Shown here piece by piece: positions 17,257 through 26,408 of a stretch of 64,000 bases of DNA. Location of the stretch: the NCBI RefSeq assembly GCF_020510425.1, contig NZ_JAHBAH010000001.1, forward strand, positions 3,701,001-3,765,000. Direction: 5' to 3'. Both the position numbers and the translations under genes were made by a program. How positions within the stretch are numbered: position 1 is the first letter of the stretch; every line of letters begins with the position of its first letter. This stretch comes from Quatrionicoccus australiensis (GTDB lineage Bacteria > Pseudomonadota > Gammaproteobacteria > Burkholderiales > Rhodocyclaceae). The notes beneath the pieces were generated by a model. That model worked only from the letters and a program-made list of their open reading frames with translations. It ran no database searches and had not been told where the DNA came from.

Positions 17257-17646
17257 ATGGCAGAAATGAGCATCAAGAAACAACGTCCAAAAAATTTGGA
17301 CTTGACTAGTATCAGGTTGCCCTTACCCGGCAAGGTATCGATTCTCCATCGCGTCAGCGGTGTCGGTCTGTTCCTGTTTCTCCCGGTAATGCTCTGGCTG
17401 TTTTCCGCCAGCCTGACTTCGGCAGAAACCTTTGCTGACTTCAAGGCGATTTTCGCCTCCTTGCCGGCCAAGGTGATTGTTGCGGGTCTGCTCTGGGCCT
17501 TTGTGCATCACTTCTGTGCAGGTATTCGTTTCCTGCTGCTTGATCTGCATGTCGGTATCGAGAAAGAGGCTGCGCGTCAGTCCGCAGCAGTGGTGTTTGC
17601 GGTCAGCATTCCGCTGACCCTGATCCTCTGGGGGGTTCTGCTGTGA
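17257..17646 (+). CDS. sdhC: Succinate dehydrogenase cytochrome b556 subunit
   Basis: About 129 residues with three membrane helices. It anchors complex II and helps bind ubiquinone and haem b. SILHRVSGVGLF contains the conserved Ser/Arg of the quinone site, and FVHHFCAGIRFLLLD supplies the axial haem histidine. The start at 17257 is chosen because GAGGGA lies eight bases upstream; earlier in-frame ATGs occur at 17206 and 17248. First gene of sdhCDAB, overlapping sdhD by 4 bp. Confidence 0.95.
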   Translation: MAEMSIKKQRPKNLDLTSIRLPLPGKVSILHRVSGVGLFLFLPVMLWLFSASLTSAETFADFKAIFASLPAKVIVAGLLWAFVHHFCAGIRFLLLDLHVGIEKEAARQSAAVVFAVSIPLTLILWGVLL

Positions 17647-17990
17647 TTAACCGTATTGTTGTCGGTGCCCATTACGGTCTGAAAGACTGGATTGCCCAGC
17701 GTGCCACGGCGGTCATCATGGCTGTTTATTCGGTCCTGATTGCTGCTGTCCTGCTGGTTGTTCGTCCGGGTACTTTCGAGGCCTGGCAAGGTGTTTTCTC
17801 GAACGGTGTCATCAAGTTCCTGACCTTCCTGTTCTTTGTCAGCCTTTTTTACCACGCCTGGATTGGCGTGCGTGATATCTGGATGGATTACGTCAAGCCG
17901 ACGGGCATTCGCCTGACCTTGCACGTTCTGACCATTGCTGCGCTGGTGGGTTACACGGCGTGGGCTGCTGCGATTCTCTGGAGGCTGTAA
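17643..17990 (+). CDS. sdhD: Succinate dehydrogenase hydrophobic membrane anchor subunit
   Basis: 115 residues with three membrane helices. RATAVIMAVYSVLI and FYHAWIGVRDIWMDYVKP match SdhD, and the latter carries the second haem histidine. The start is GTG at 17643 in a GTGA overlap with the sdhC stop, indicating coupled translation. Confidence 0.95.
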   Translation: MINRIVVGAHYGLKDWIAQRATAVIMAVYSVLIAAVLLVVRPGTFEAWQGVFSNGVIKFLTFLFFVSLFYHAWIGVRDIWMDYVKPTGIRLTLHVLTIAALVGYTAWAAAILWRL

Positions 17991-17992
17991 GC

Positions 17993-19777
17993 GTGAGTAT
18001 TCCTGTTCTCAAGTTTGATGCGGTCATTGTCGGTGCCGGTGGCGCCGGTCTGCGTTCCGCAATCCAATTGTCCGAAGCCGGCCTGAAGACCGCTGTGCTT
18101 TCCAAGGTTTTTCCGACCCGCTCGCACACCGTTGCGGCGCAGGGCGGTGTTGCTGCGTCCCTCGGTAATTCCGAGGAAGATCACTGGACGTGGCACATGT
18201 ACGATACCGTCAAGGGTTCCGACTGGCTCGGCGACCAGGACGCGATCGAATTCATGTGCAAGAAGGCCAACGAAGTCGTCGTTGAGCTCGAGCACTACGG
18301 CATGCCTTTTGACCGTACCGATGATGGCAAGATTTATCAGCGCCCGTTCGGTGGTCACATGTCCAACTTCGGCGAAAAGCCGGTGCGTCGTTCCTGTGCC
18401 GCTGCTGACCGTACCGGTCACGCCATGCTGCACGCGATGTATCAGCGCAACGTCAAGGCCAACACCCAGTTCTTCGTTGAGTGGATGGCGCTGGACCTGA
18501 TCCGTGACGAAGAAGGTCACGTCCTCGGCGTCACCGCCATGGAAATGGAAACCGGCCAGATCGTGATTTTCCACGCTCGCGCCACGATTTTCGCGACCGG
18601 CGGTGCCGGCCGTATCTTCTATTCTTCGACCAATGCCTTCATCAATACCGGTGACGGTCTCGGTATGGCGGCGCGTGCCGGCATTCCGCTCGAAGACATG
18701 GAATTCTGGCAGTTCCACCCGACCGGCGTGGCCGGTGCCGGCGTGCTGATTACCGAAGGCGTGCGTGGCGAAGGCGGCATCCTGCGTAACTCCAGCAAGG
18801 AACGCTTCATGGAACGCTATGCGCCGAACGCCAAGGATCTGGCTTCGCGTGACGTGGTTTCGCGCGCCATGGCAACCGAAATCAAGGAAGGTCGCGGCTG
18901 TGGCGTCAATAAGGACTACGTCCTGCTCGACATCACCCACCTCGATCCCGCCACCATCATGAAGCGCCTGCCTGGTATCCACGAAATCGGCATTCAGTTT
19001 GCCGGTGTCGATTGCCTGAAAGAGCCGCTGCCGGTCGTGCCGACCTGTCACTACCAGATGGGCGGTATCCCGACCCATTACTCCGGTCGTGTCGTGATGC
19101 CCAAGGATGGCGACGTGAATTCGGTTGTGCCGGGCTTCTACGCCGGTGGTGAATGTGCTTGTGCCTCGGTGCACGGCGCAAACCGCCTCGGTACCAACTC
19201 GCTGCTCGACCTGCTGGTCTTCGGCAAGTCGGCTGGTGACTCCGCTGTCGAAGATCTCAAGGCTGGCCGCGCACATCGCGAACTGCCGAAGGATGTTGCC
19301 GACAAGACTCTGGCCCGCATCGCTGCTCTGGACAACCGCAAGGGTGGTGCCAACGTGCACGAAACCCGTCTGGCCATGCAGCGCACCATGCAGGATCACG
19401 CCGGTGTATTCCGTTTTGGCGACATGCTGAAGCAGGGCGTCGAAAAGATTCTTGAGGTCGAAAAGGCGGCTCGCCAGCTCGAAATCAAGGACAAGTCGAT
19501 GGCCTGGAACACGGCTCGCACCGAAGCGCTCGAAATGGAAAACCTGATCGAAGTCGCCAAGGCCACGATGATTTCCGCCGAAGCCCGCAAGGAATCCCGC
19601 GGTGCCCACGTGCGCGACGATGCCCCGGATACGGCCGAGTTCCCGAATGGTCGTAACGACAAGGAATGGCTGAAGCACACGCTGTTCTCGCCGGTGGATA
19701 ACTCGATCACGTACAAGCCGGTCAACATGCAACCCCTGACCGTCGAGGCCGTAGCGCTCAAGACGCGCTCGTACTAA
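17993..19777 (+). CDS. sdhA: Succinate dehydrogenase flavoprotein subunit
   Basis: 594-residue catalytic subunit that oxidises succinate to fumarate. It has an FAD-binding VIVGAGGAGLRSA near the N-terminus, the covalent-FAD site RSHTVAAQGG, the active-site region HPTGVAGAGVLITEG, and GGECACASVHGANRLG. The start is GTG at 17993, two bases after the sdhD stop, with GGAGG about nine bases upstream. Confidence 0.98.
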   Translation: MSIPVLKFDAVIVGAGGAGLRSAIQLSEAGLKTAVLSKVFPTRSHTVAAQGGVAASLGNSEEDHWTWHMYDTVKGSDWLGDQDAIEFMCKKANEVVVELEHYGMPFDRTDDGKIYQRPFGGHMSNFGEKPVRRSCAAADRTGHAMLHAMYQRNVKANTQFFVEWMALDLIRDEEGHVLGVTAMEMETGQIVIFHARATIFATGGAGRIFYSSTNAFINTGDGLGMAARAGIPLEDMEFWQFHPTGVAGAGVLITEGVRGEGGILRNSSKERFMERYAPNAKDLASRDVVSRAMATEIKEGRGCGVNKDYVLLDITHLDPATIMKRLPGIHEIGIQFAGVDCLKEPLPVVPTCHYQMGGIPTHYSGRVVMPKDGDVNSVVPGFYAGGECACASVHGANRLGTNSLLDLLVFGKSAGDSAVEDLKAGRAHRELPKDVADKTLARIAALDNRKGGANVHETRLAMQRTMQDHAGVFRFGDMLKQGVEKILEVEKAARQLEIKDKSMAWNTARTEALEMENLIEVAKATMISAEARKESRGAHVRDDAPDTAEFPNGRNDKEWLKHTLFSPVDNSITYKPVNMQPLTVEAVALKTRSY

Positions 19778-19788
19778 AGGAGTCCAGA

Positions 19789-20499
19789 ATGAGCAAACGC
19801 ATGGTTCAATTCAGTATCTATCGCTACGATCCGGACAAGGACGACGCCCCGTACATGCAGGACATCTCGGTTGAACTCGAACCGACTGACCGCAAGCTGC
19901 TGGACGCGCTGACCAAGCTCAAGGCCAAGGACGACGCGATTTCCTATCGTCGTTCCTGCCGCGAGGGTGTGTGCGGTTCCGATGCGATGAACATCAACGG
20001 CAAGAACGGTCTGGCCTGTCTGACCGATATCGATAGCCTGAAGCAGCCGATCGTGCTGCGTCCGCTGCCGGGTCTGCCGGTCATCCGCGATCTGATCGTC
20101 GATATGACCCAGTTCTTCAAGCAGTATCACTCGATCAAGCCGTATCTGATCAACAACGATCCGCCGCCGGAACGCGAACGTCTGCAGTCGCCGGAAGATC
20201 GTGAAGAGCTGAATGGCCTTTACGAGTGCATCCTGTGTGCCTGCTGCTCCACGTCCTGCCCGTCGTTCTGGTGGAACCCGGACAAGTTCGTCGGCCCGGC
20301 CGGCCTGCTGGCTGCTTACCGTTTCATTGCGGATACGCGTGACCAGGCAACCAACGAGCGTCTCGACAATCTCGAAGACCCGTACCGCCTGTTCCGTTGC
20401 CACACCATCATGAACTGTGTTGACGTATGTCCGAAGGGTCTGAATCCGACCAAGGCCATCGGCAAGATCAAGGACATGATGGTTCGTCGCGCCGTCTGA
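19789..20499 (+). CDS. sdhB: Succinate dehydrogenase iron-sulfur subunit
   Basis: 236 residues carrying the three electron-relay clusters: 2Fe-2S (SCREGVCGSDAMNINGKNG plus LAC), 4Fe-4S and 3Fe-4S (CILCACCSTSCPS and CHTIMNCVDVCPKGLNP). AAAGGAG precedes the ATG. The stop overlaps the sdhE start. Confidence 0.98.
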   Translation: MSKRMVQFSIYRYDPDKDDAPYMQDISVELEPTDRKLLDALTKLKAKDDAISYRRSCREGVCGSDAMNINGKNGLACLTDIDSLKQPIVLRPLPGLPVIRDLIVDMTQFFKQYHSIKPYLINNDPPPERERLQSPEDREELNGLYECILCACCSTSCPSFWWNPDKFVGPAGLLAAYRFIADTRDQATNERLDNLEDPYRLFRCHTIMNCVDVCPKGLNPTKAIGKIKDMMVRRAV

Positions 20500-20744
20500 T
20501 GGAAAGAAAGGACTACGAACGCCTGCGTTGGCGCTGTATCCGTCGTGCGCTTCTCGAGCTCGATATTACGCTGACGCGTTTTCTCGATGATGGTCGCTTC
20601 GAAAAGCTTAACGACGAGGAACAGCAGGCGTTCGTGGAACTTGCCGATATGGAGGATTATGATGTCTGGGACTTGCTGACCGGCAAGGCAGAGATTGATG
20701 ATCCTCGATTGGCGCACATCGTGGCGCTGCTTCGTAAGAGTTAA
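20499..20744 (+). CDS. sdhE: Succinate dehydrogenase FAD assembly factor
   Basis: 81-residue acidic helical protein that promotes covalent flavinylation of SdhA. LRWRCIRRALLELDITLTRF corresponds to the RGxxE region of the family (here RRALLELD), and MEDYDVWDLLTGK is also characteristic. It starts in a TGATG overlap with sdhB, which fixes the start at 20499 rather than 20427. Confidence 0.93.
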   Translation: MERKDYERLRWRCIRRALLELDITLTRFLDDGRFEKLNDEEQQAFVELADMEDYDVWDLLTGKAEIDDPRLAHIVALLRKS

Positions 20745-20829
20745 GTAAGGTTTGAAGATTAACTTGCTAATGTTTACCGCTTTTTTGGCAGTGCAGTGAC
20801 AACTAACACCTGAACAGGGAAAAAAATCC

Positions 20830-22128
20830 ATGACGACCGAACGCAAGGCAACTTTGACAATTGACGGACAGGCTCCCGTCGATTTCCCGATCATGTCCCC
20901 GACGCATGGCAACGACTGCGTCGATATTCGTACTTTGGGCGCCAAGACCGGCTTGTTCACCTACGACTCCGGTTTTCTTTCTACCGCCAGCTGCAAATCC
21001 AAGGTTACCTTCATCGATGGTGACAAGGGCGAACTGCTGTATCGCGGCTACCCGATCGAACAACTGGCTGAAAACTGCAACTTCCTCGAAGTCACCTATC
21101 TGCTGAAGAACGGCGAGCTGCCGAATGCCCAGCAGAAGGCTGATTTCGAAACCACCATCAAGAAGCACACGATGGTGCACGAGCAGTTGTCGAAGTTCTT
21201 CTCCGGTTTCCGTCGTGATGCTCACCCGATGGCTGTCATGACCGGTGTGGTTGGCGCGCTTTCCGCCTTCTACCACGACGCGATGGACTTTTCCGACGCC
21301 GAGCATCGCAATGTCAGTTTCAACCGTCTGGTTGCCAAGCTGCCGACCATCGTCGCGATGGCCTACAAGTACAACACCGGCATGCCGTTCATGTATCCGG
21401 ACAACGAACTGGATTACACCGCCAACTTCATGCGCATGATGTTCGGCAATCCGTGCGAAAAGTACGTTCCGAACCCGGTGCTGGTCCGCGCGCTCGACGT
21501 CATCTTCACGCTGCACGCCGATCACGAACAGAATGCCTCCACCTCGACGGTGCGTCTGGCTGGTTCTTCCGGTGCCAATCCCTTCGCCTGTATCGCTGCC
21601 GGTATCGCCTGTCTGTGGGGCCCGGCACACGGTGGTGCGAACGAAGCCTGTCTGCAGATGCTGGAAGAAATCGGCGACGTTTCGCGCGTTCCCGAATTCA
21701 TCGCCCGCGCCAAGGACAAGAACGATTCCTTCAAGCTCATGGGCTTCGGTCACCGTGTTTACAAGAACTTCGATCCGCGCGCCAAGCTGATGCGCAAGGT
21801 CTGCAACGAAGTTCTGACCGAACTGGGTCTCGAAAACGATCGCCTGTTCAAGCTGGCCATGGAACTGGAGCGTATTGCTCTGGAAGATCCGTACTTCGTC
21901 GAGAAGAAGCTTTATCCGAACGTCGACTTCTACTCGGGTATCGTTCAGAAGGCCATCGGCATTCCGACCGAAATGTTCACCTGCATCTTCGCGCTGGCCC
22001 GTACGGTTGGCTGGATGACGCAGTGGGAAGAAATGATCACCGATCCGGAATACAAGATCGGTCGTCCGCGTCAACTGTACATCGGTGCCGCTCGTCGCGA
22101 CGTTGTGCCGCTTGCCCAACGCGGCTAA
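20830..22128 (+). CDS. gltA: Citrate synthase
   Basis: 432-residue type-II citrate synthase, condensing acetyl-CoA and oxaloacetate. The catalytic histidines are in [10 protein letters not shown] and [14 protein letters not shown], and the C-terminal arginine region is [10 protein letters not shown]. The N-terminal extension is typical of the hexameric, NADH-sensitive Gram-negative enzymes. CAGGGAAAAAAATCC precedes the ATG. It follows sdhE by 85 bp and ends at a strong terminator. Confidence 0.98.
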   Translation: MTTERKATLTIDGQAPVDFPIMSPTHGNDCVDIRTLGAKTGLFTYDSGFLSTASCKSKVTFIDGDKGELLYRGYPIEQLAENCNFLEVTYLLKNGELPNAQQKADFETTIKKHTMVHEQLSKFFSGFRRDAHPMAVMTGVVGALSAFYHDAMDFSDAEHRNVSFNRLVAKLPTIVAMAYKYNTGMPFMYPDNELDYTANFMRMMFGNPCEKYVPNPVLVRALDVIFTLHADHEQNASTSTVRLAGSSGANPFACIAAGIACLWGPAHGGANEACLQMLEEIGDVSRVPEFIARAKDKNDSFKLMGFGHRVYKNFDPRAKLMRKVCNEVLTELGLENDRLFKLAMELERIALEDPYFVEKKLYPNVDFYSGIVQKAIGIPTEMFTCIFALARTVGWMTQWEEMITDPEYKIGRPRQLYIGAARRDVVPLAQRG

Positions 22129-22138
22129 GCTGAAGAAC

Positions 22139-22165
22139 GGGCGGCCGTGTGGCCGCCCTTTTTTT
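22139..22165 (+). terminator. Terminator after gltA
   Basis: Stem GGGCGGCC / GGCCGCCC with a GTGT loop, followed by seven T residues. It separates the sdh-gltA unit from sucA. Confidence 0.92.
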
Positions 22166-22233
22166 ACCCGCCGGACCTGAATGTCCGGTGACCCGCAGCT
22201 ACATAGAAAGACAATACCCTCAAGGGGACGCCT

Positions 22234-25068
22234 ATGACTACGATGAATAACCTGTTCGACAGCACGATGTTCTTCGGCGGCAACGCGCCGTTCGTTGAAG
22301 AGCTGTACGAAAACTATCTCGATAATCCGACTGCCGTGCCGGCTGAATGGCGCGACTATTTCGACCGCCTGGCCCAGATGCCGGGCTTTGTTGCTCGTGA
22401 CGTGGCGCACGCCCCGGTCATCGCTGCCTTCGCCGAACTGGGCAAGGACGGTGGTTTCCGTCAGGCTGCCCCGAGTGGCGGCGACAACAAGAAACAATCG
22501 GCGGTTGGCCAACTGGTTACGGCCTACCGTTCGATGGGCACGCGTTGGGCCGATCTCGATCCGCTCAAGCGTCTGGCTCGTCCGAAGATTGAAGAGCTGG
22601 AACTGGGCTTCTACGGCTTCACCGATGCCGACCTGAACCAGACTTTCAGCGTCGGCTCCCTGAAGGGGCTGCCGGAAACTGCCAAGCTCGGCGATATTCT
22701 CGAAACCCTGAAGCAGACCTACTGCGGCTCGGTCGGTGTCGAATACATGTACATGACCGAGTACACCGAGAAGCGCTGGTTGCAGGATCGACTGGAAACC
22801 ATCCGTTCGCGTCCGACTTACAACGCCGATCAGAAAAAACGCATTCTGGAGCGGTTGACCGCTGCAGAAACCCTGGAACGCTACCTGCATACCAAATATG
22901 TCGGCCAGAAGCGTTTCTCGCTCGAAGGCGGCGAATCGCTGATCGTTGCCATGGACGAAGCCATCCGCACCGGCGGTAACTGCGGCATCGACGAAATCGT
23001 CATCGGCATGGCCCACCGCGGCCGTCTCAACGTGCTCGTCAACACGCTGGGCAAAGCACCGTCCATGCTGTTCTCCGAATTCGAAGGCAAGAAGAAGAGC
23101 GACCTGTCGGCTGGCGACGTCAAGTACCACATGGGCTTCTCTTCCGACGTCTCGACGTCGAATGGTCCGTGCCACCTGACCCTGGCTTTCAACCCGTCGC
23201 ACCTTGAAATCGTCAACCCGGTGGTCGAAGGCTCGGTCTATGCCCGCCAGGTTCGCCGTGGCGAAGGCAGCAAGTCCAAGGTACTGCCGGTCATCATTCA
23301 CGGCGACTCCGCCGTGGCCGGTCAGGGCGTCAACCAGGAAATGCTCAATTTCGCGCAGACCCGCGGCTACGGCACGGGCGGCACGCTGCATATCGTGGTG
23401 AACAACCAGATCGGTTTTACTACCAGCGACCCGCGCGATTACCGTTCCGGTCACTACTGTACCGACATCTTCAAGATGGCCGATGCGCCGATCTTCCACG
23501 TCAATGGTGACGATCCGGAAGCCGTTGCACTGGTCACCCAGCTCGCCGTCGAGTTCCGCCAGCAATTCAAGAAGGATGTCGTGATCGACGTCATCTGCTT
23601 CCGCAAGCTCGGTCACAACGAGCAGGACGAGCCGATGGTCACCCAGCCGCTGATGTACAAGAAGGTTGCCCAGCATCCGGGTACCCGCAAGGTCTACGGC
23701 GACAAGCTGATCGCCGAAGGCGTGCTGCCGGCTGATGGTCCGGACACGATGATCAAGGAGTACCGCGAGCATCTGGACAAGGGCGAGTTGCTGTACAACC
23801 CGGTTCTGGCTGGCTACAAGCACCCGAACATGATCGACTGGACGCCGTTCCTGACCAAGAACTACATCGAGACCTGCGATACGACGGTGCCGATGAAGGA
23901 ACTGCAGCGCCTGTCGCAGCGCCTGACCACCTTCCCTGAAGGTTTCACGCTGCATTCGCGCGTCAAGAAGATTGCCGAAGATCGCGCCGCCATGGGCGAG
24001 GGCAAGCTGCCGGTCGACTGGGGTATGGCGGAGAATCTCGCCTACGCCTCAATGCTGGTTTCCGGCTACGGCGTGCGTATTTCCGGTGAAGACGTTGGTC
24101 GCGGTACCTTCTTCCACCGTCATGCTGCTTTCCACGACCAGAATCGTGAAAACTGGGATGAGGGCACCTATCACCCGCTGAAGAACCTGCAGGAAAAGCA
24201 GGCCGGCTTCCAGTGCTACGACTCGGTGCTGTCGGAAGAGGCCGTTCTGGCTTTCGATTACGGCTACGCCACCGCCAACCCGTACGAGCTGGTGGTCTGG
24301 GAAGGCCAGTTTGGCGACTTCGCCAACGGTGCCCAGGTCGTTATCGATCAGTTCATCTCTTCCGGTGAAGCCAAGTGGGGCCGCGCCTGCGGTCTGGTCA
24401 TGCTGCTGCCGCACGGTTACGAAGGTCAGGGTCCGGAGCACTCCTCCGCCCGCCTCGAACGCTACATGCAGGCTTGTGCCGAAATGAACATGGAAGTCTG
24501 CGTGCCGTCCAACGCCGCCCAGGTTTTCCACATGCTGCGCCGTCAGGCGGTCCGCATGCAGCGCAAGCCGCTCGTGGTCATGACGCCGAAGTCGCTGCTG
24601 CGCCACAAGGATGCCGCTTCTTCCATGGAAGAACTGGCGAATGGCGAGTTCCAGCGCGTCATCGGTGAAGTCGACAAGCTCGATGCGAAGAAGGTCAAGC
24701 GCGTCATCCTGTGTTCGGGCAAGGTCTATTACGATCTGGTCGCTGCCCGTCGCGAGAAGAAGATCACCGATATCGCCATCGTGCGTATCGAACAGCTCTA
24801 TCCTTTCCCGAAGGACTCGCTCGCCAAGGAACTGGCCAAGTATCCGAAGGCTACCGAGATCGTCTGGACGCAGGAAGAGCCGCGCAACCAGGGCGCCTGG
24901 TACTGGTTCGCCTCGCGTCATCATCTGGATACCGGTCTGGATTCCAAGCAGAAGTTGCTGCTGGTTGCCCGTCCGGCTTCGCCTTCGCCAGCCGTCGGTT
25001 ATCTGGCCAAGCACAACGAGCAACAAAAGGCACTGATCGAGTCCGCACTGGGCAAAATCGAGTACTAA
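22234..25068 (+). CDS. sucA: 2-oxoglutarate dehydrogenase E1 component
   Basis: 944-residue thiamine-diphosphate-dependent decarboxylase of the 2-oxoglutarate dehydrogenase complex. The N-terminal peripheral E2-binding segment (FVEELYENYLDNPTAVPAEW) is present, then AHRGRLNVLVN, HGDSAVAGQGVNQE, the GDDPEAV cofactor region and HGYEGQGPEHSSARLERY in the transketolase-like C-terminal half. AAGGGGACGCCT precedes the ATG. sucB follows after 24 bp. Confidence 0.98.
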   Translation: MTTMNNLFDSTMFFGGNAPFVEELYENYLDNPTAVPAEWRDYFDRLAQMPGFVARDVAHAPVIAAFAELGKDGGFRQAAPSGGDNKKQSAVGQLVTAYRSMGTRWADLDPLKRLARPKIEELELGFYGFTDADLNQTFSVGSLKGLPETAKLGDILETLKQTYCGSVGVEYMYMTEYTEKRWLQDRLETIRSRPTYNADQKKRILERLTAAETLERYLHTKYVGQKRFSLEGGESLIVAMDEAIRTGGNCGIDEIVIGMAHRGRLNVLVNTLGKAPSMLFSEFEGKKKSDLSAGDVKYHMGFSSDVSTSNGPCHLTLAFNPSHLEIVNPVVEGSVYARQVRRGEGSKSKVLPVIIHGDSAVAGQGVNQEMLNFAQTRGYGTGGTLHIVVNNQIGFTTSDPRDYRSGHYCTDIFKMADAPIFHVNGDDPEAVALVTQLAVEFRQQFKKDVVIDVICFRKLGHNEQDEPMVTQPLMYKKVAQHPGTRKVYGDKLIAEGVLPADGPDTMIKEYREHLDKGELLYNPVLAGYKHPNMIDWTPFLTKNYIETCDTTVPMKELQRLSQRLTTFPEGFTLHSRVKKIAEDRAAMGEGKLPVDWGMAENLAYASMLVSGYGVRISGEDVGRGTFFHRHAAFHDQNRENWDEGTYHPLKNLQEKQAGFQCYDSVLSEEAVLAFDYGYATANPYELVVWEGQFGDFANGAQVVIDQFISSGEAKWGRACGLVMLLPHGYEGQGPEHSSARLERYMQACAEMNMEVCVPSNAAQVFHMLRRQAVRMQRKPLVVMTPKSLLRHKDAASSMEELANGEFQRVIGEVDKLDAKKVKRVILCSGKVYYDLVAARREKKITDIAIVRIEQLYPFPKDSLAKELAKYPKATEIVWTQEEPRNQGAWYWFASRHHLDTGLDSKQKLLLVARPASPSPAVGYLAKHNEQQKALIESALGKIEY

Positions 25069-25092
25069 TAACTAAAGCAGAGTGGAGTCATT

Positions 25093-26334
25093 ATGAGCAT
25101 TATTGAAGTCCAAGTTCCCCAGCTCTCCGAGTCGGTCGCCGAAGGCACGCTCGCATCCTGGAAAAAGAAAATCGGCGACGCCGTTGCCCGTGACGAAATC
25201 CTGATCGATATCGAAACCGACAAGGTCGTTCTCGAAGTGCCGTCACCGGGTGCCGGCGTGCTGGTCGAAATCGTCAAGGCCGACGGTGAAACCGTCGTCT
25301 CCGGCGAACTGATTGCCCGTATCGACACCGAAGCCAAGGCCGGCGCTGCTGCACCGGCTGCCGAGGCACCGAAGGCGGCTGCACCTGCTGCCGCTCCGGC
25401 TCCGGCCGCTGCTGCACCGGCCGCTGCTGCACCGGCTGGTACGGCCAGCCCGTCGGCCCGCAAGATCCTCGACGAAAAGGGCATCGCTGCCGCCGACGTC
25501 GCCGGGTCCGGCCGTGGTGGTCGCGTTACCAAGGAAGATGCGGTTGCCGCCGCGCCGAAGGCTGGTCCGGTTGCTGCCCCGGCCGCTGCCAAGGCAGCCC
25601 TGCCGACGCCGCCGGTTGCCGTCGCTCTCGGCGATCGTGCCGAACAGCGCGTGCCGATGTCGCGTTTGCGCGCCCGGATCGCTGAGCGCCTGCTGCAATC
25701 GCAGCAAACCAACGCCATCCTGACCACGTTCAACGAAGTGAACATGGGCCCGATGATGGCGCTGCGCAAGCAGTATGGCGAGAAGTTCGAAAAGGCCCAC
25801 GGCGTTCGCCTCGGCTTCATGGGTTTCTTCGTCAAGGCTGCCTGTGCCGCCCTGCAGAAGTTCCCGGTCCTGAACGCTTCGGTTGACGGCAATGACATCG
25901 TCTATCACGGCTATATCGACATCGGTATCGCCGTCGGTTCGCCGCGCGGCCTGGTTGTGCCGATCATCCGCAATGCCGACCAGATGTCGATCGCCGATAT
26001 CGAAAAGAAGATTGCCGAATTCGGTGCCAAGGCCAAGGATGGCAAGCTGACCATCGAAGACCTGACCGGCGGTACGTTCTCCATCTCCAACGGCGGCATC
26101 TTCGGTTCGATGATGTCCACCCCGATCATCAACCCGCCGCAATCCGCAATCCTCGGCATCCATGCCACCAAGGATCGCGCCATGGTTGAAAATGGTCAGG
26201 TCGTTGTGCGTCCGATGAACTATCTGGCCATGTCCTACGACCACCGCATCATCGACGGCCGCGAAGCCGTCCTTGGTCTGGTGACCATGAAGGAAGCGCT
26301 CGAAGATCCGTCGCGCCTGCTGCTCGGCGTCTAA
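25093..26334 (+). CDS. sucB: Dihydrolipoyllysine succinyltransferase (2-oxoglutarate dehydrogenase E2)
   Basis: 413 residues. One lipoyl domain (about 1-75) has the modified lysine in [14 protein letters not shown]. An Ala/Pro-rich flexible linker (about 82-118) leads to the peripheral-subunit-binding domain ([23 protein letters not shown]) and the catalytic acyltransferase domain ending with [12 protein letters not shown] (His/Asp). The operon position is between sucA and lpd. Confidence 0.97.
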   Translation: MSIIEVQVPQLSESVAEGTLASWKKKIGDAVARDEILIDIETDKVVLEVPSPGAGVLVEIVKADGETVVSGELIARIDTEAKAGAAAPAAEAPKAAAPAAAPAPAAAAPAAAAPAGTASPSARKILDEKGIAAADVAGSGRGGRVTKEDAVAAAPKAGPVAAPAAAKAALPTPPVAVALGDRAEQRVPMSRLRARIAERLLQSQQTNAILTTFNEVNMGPMMALRKQYGEKFEKAHGVRLGFMGFFVKAACAALQKFPVLNASVDGNDIVYHGYIDIGIAVGSPRGLVVPIIRNADQMSIADIEKKIAEFGAKAKDGKLTIEDLTGGTFSISNGGIFGSMMSTPIINPPQSAILGIHATKDRAMVENGQVVVRPMNYLAMSYDHRIIDGREAVLGLVTMKEALEDPSRLLLGV

Positions 26335-26346
26335 TCATTCTGCGCC

Positions 26347-26381
26347 GGCGCCAGTTCCCTGTCGGGGGACTGGCGCCTTTT
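26347..26381 (+). terminator. Terminator-like hairpin between sucB and lpd
   Basis: Nine-bp arms GGCGCCAGT / ACTGGCGCC, extended by C-tract/G-tract pairing, followed by four T residues. The short T-run suggests partial termination, which would lower lpd relative to sucAB rather than isolate it. Confidence 0.6.
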
Positions 26382-26408
26382 GCACATCTGAGATTTGAAA
26401 GGATATTC

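Noticed and set aside
20803..23955. Long minus-strand open frame (about 1050 codons) opposite gltA and sucA
   Set aside because: It mirrors two strongly conserved genes and has no recognised domain; it is a codon-usage shadow of the opposite strand.
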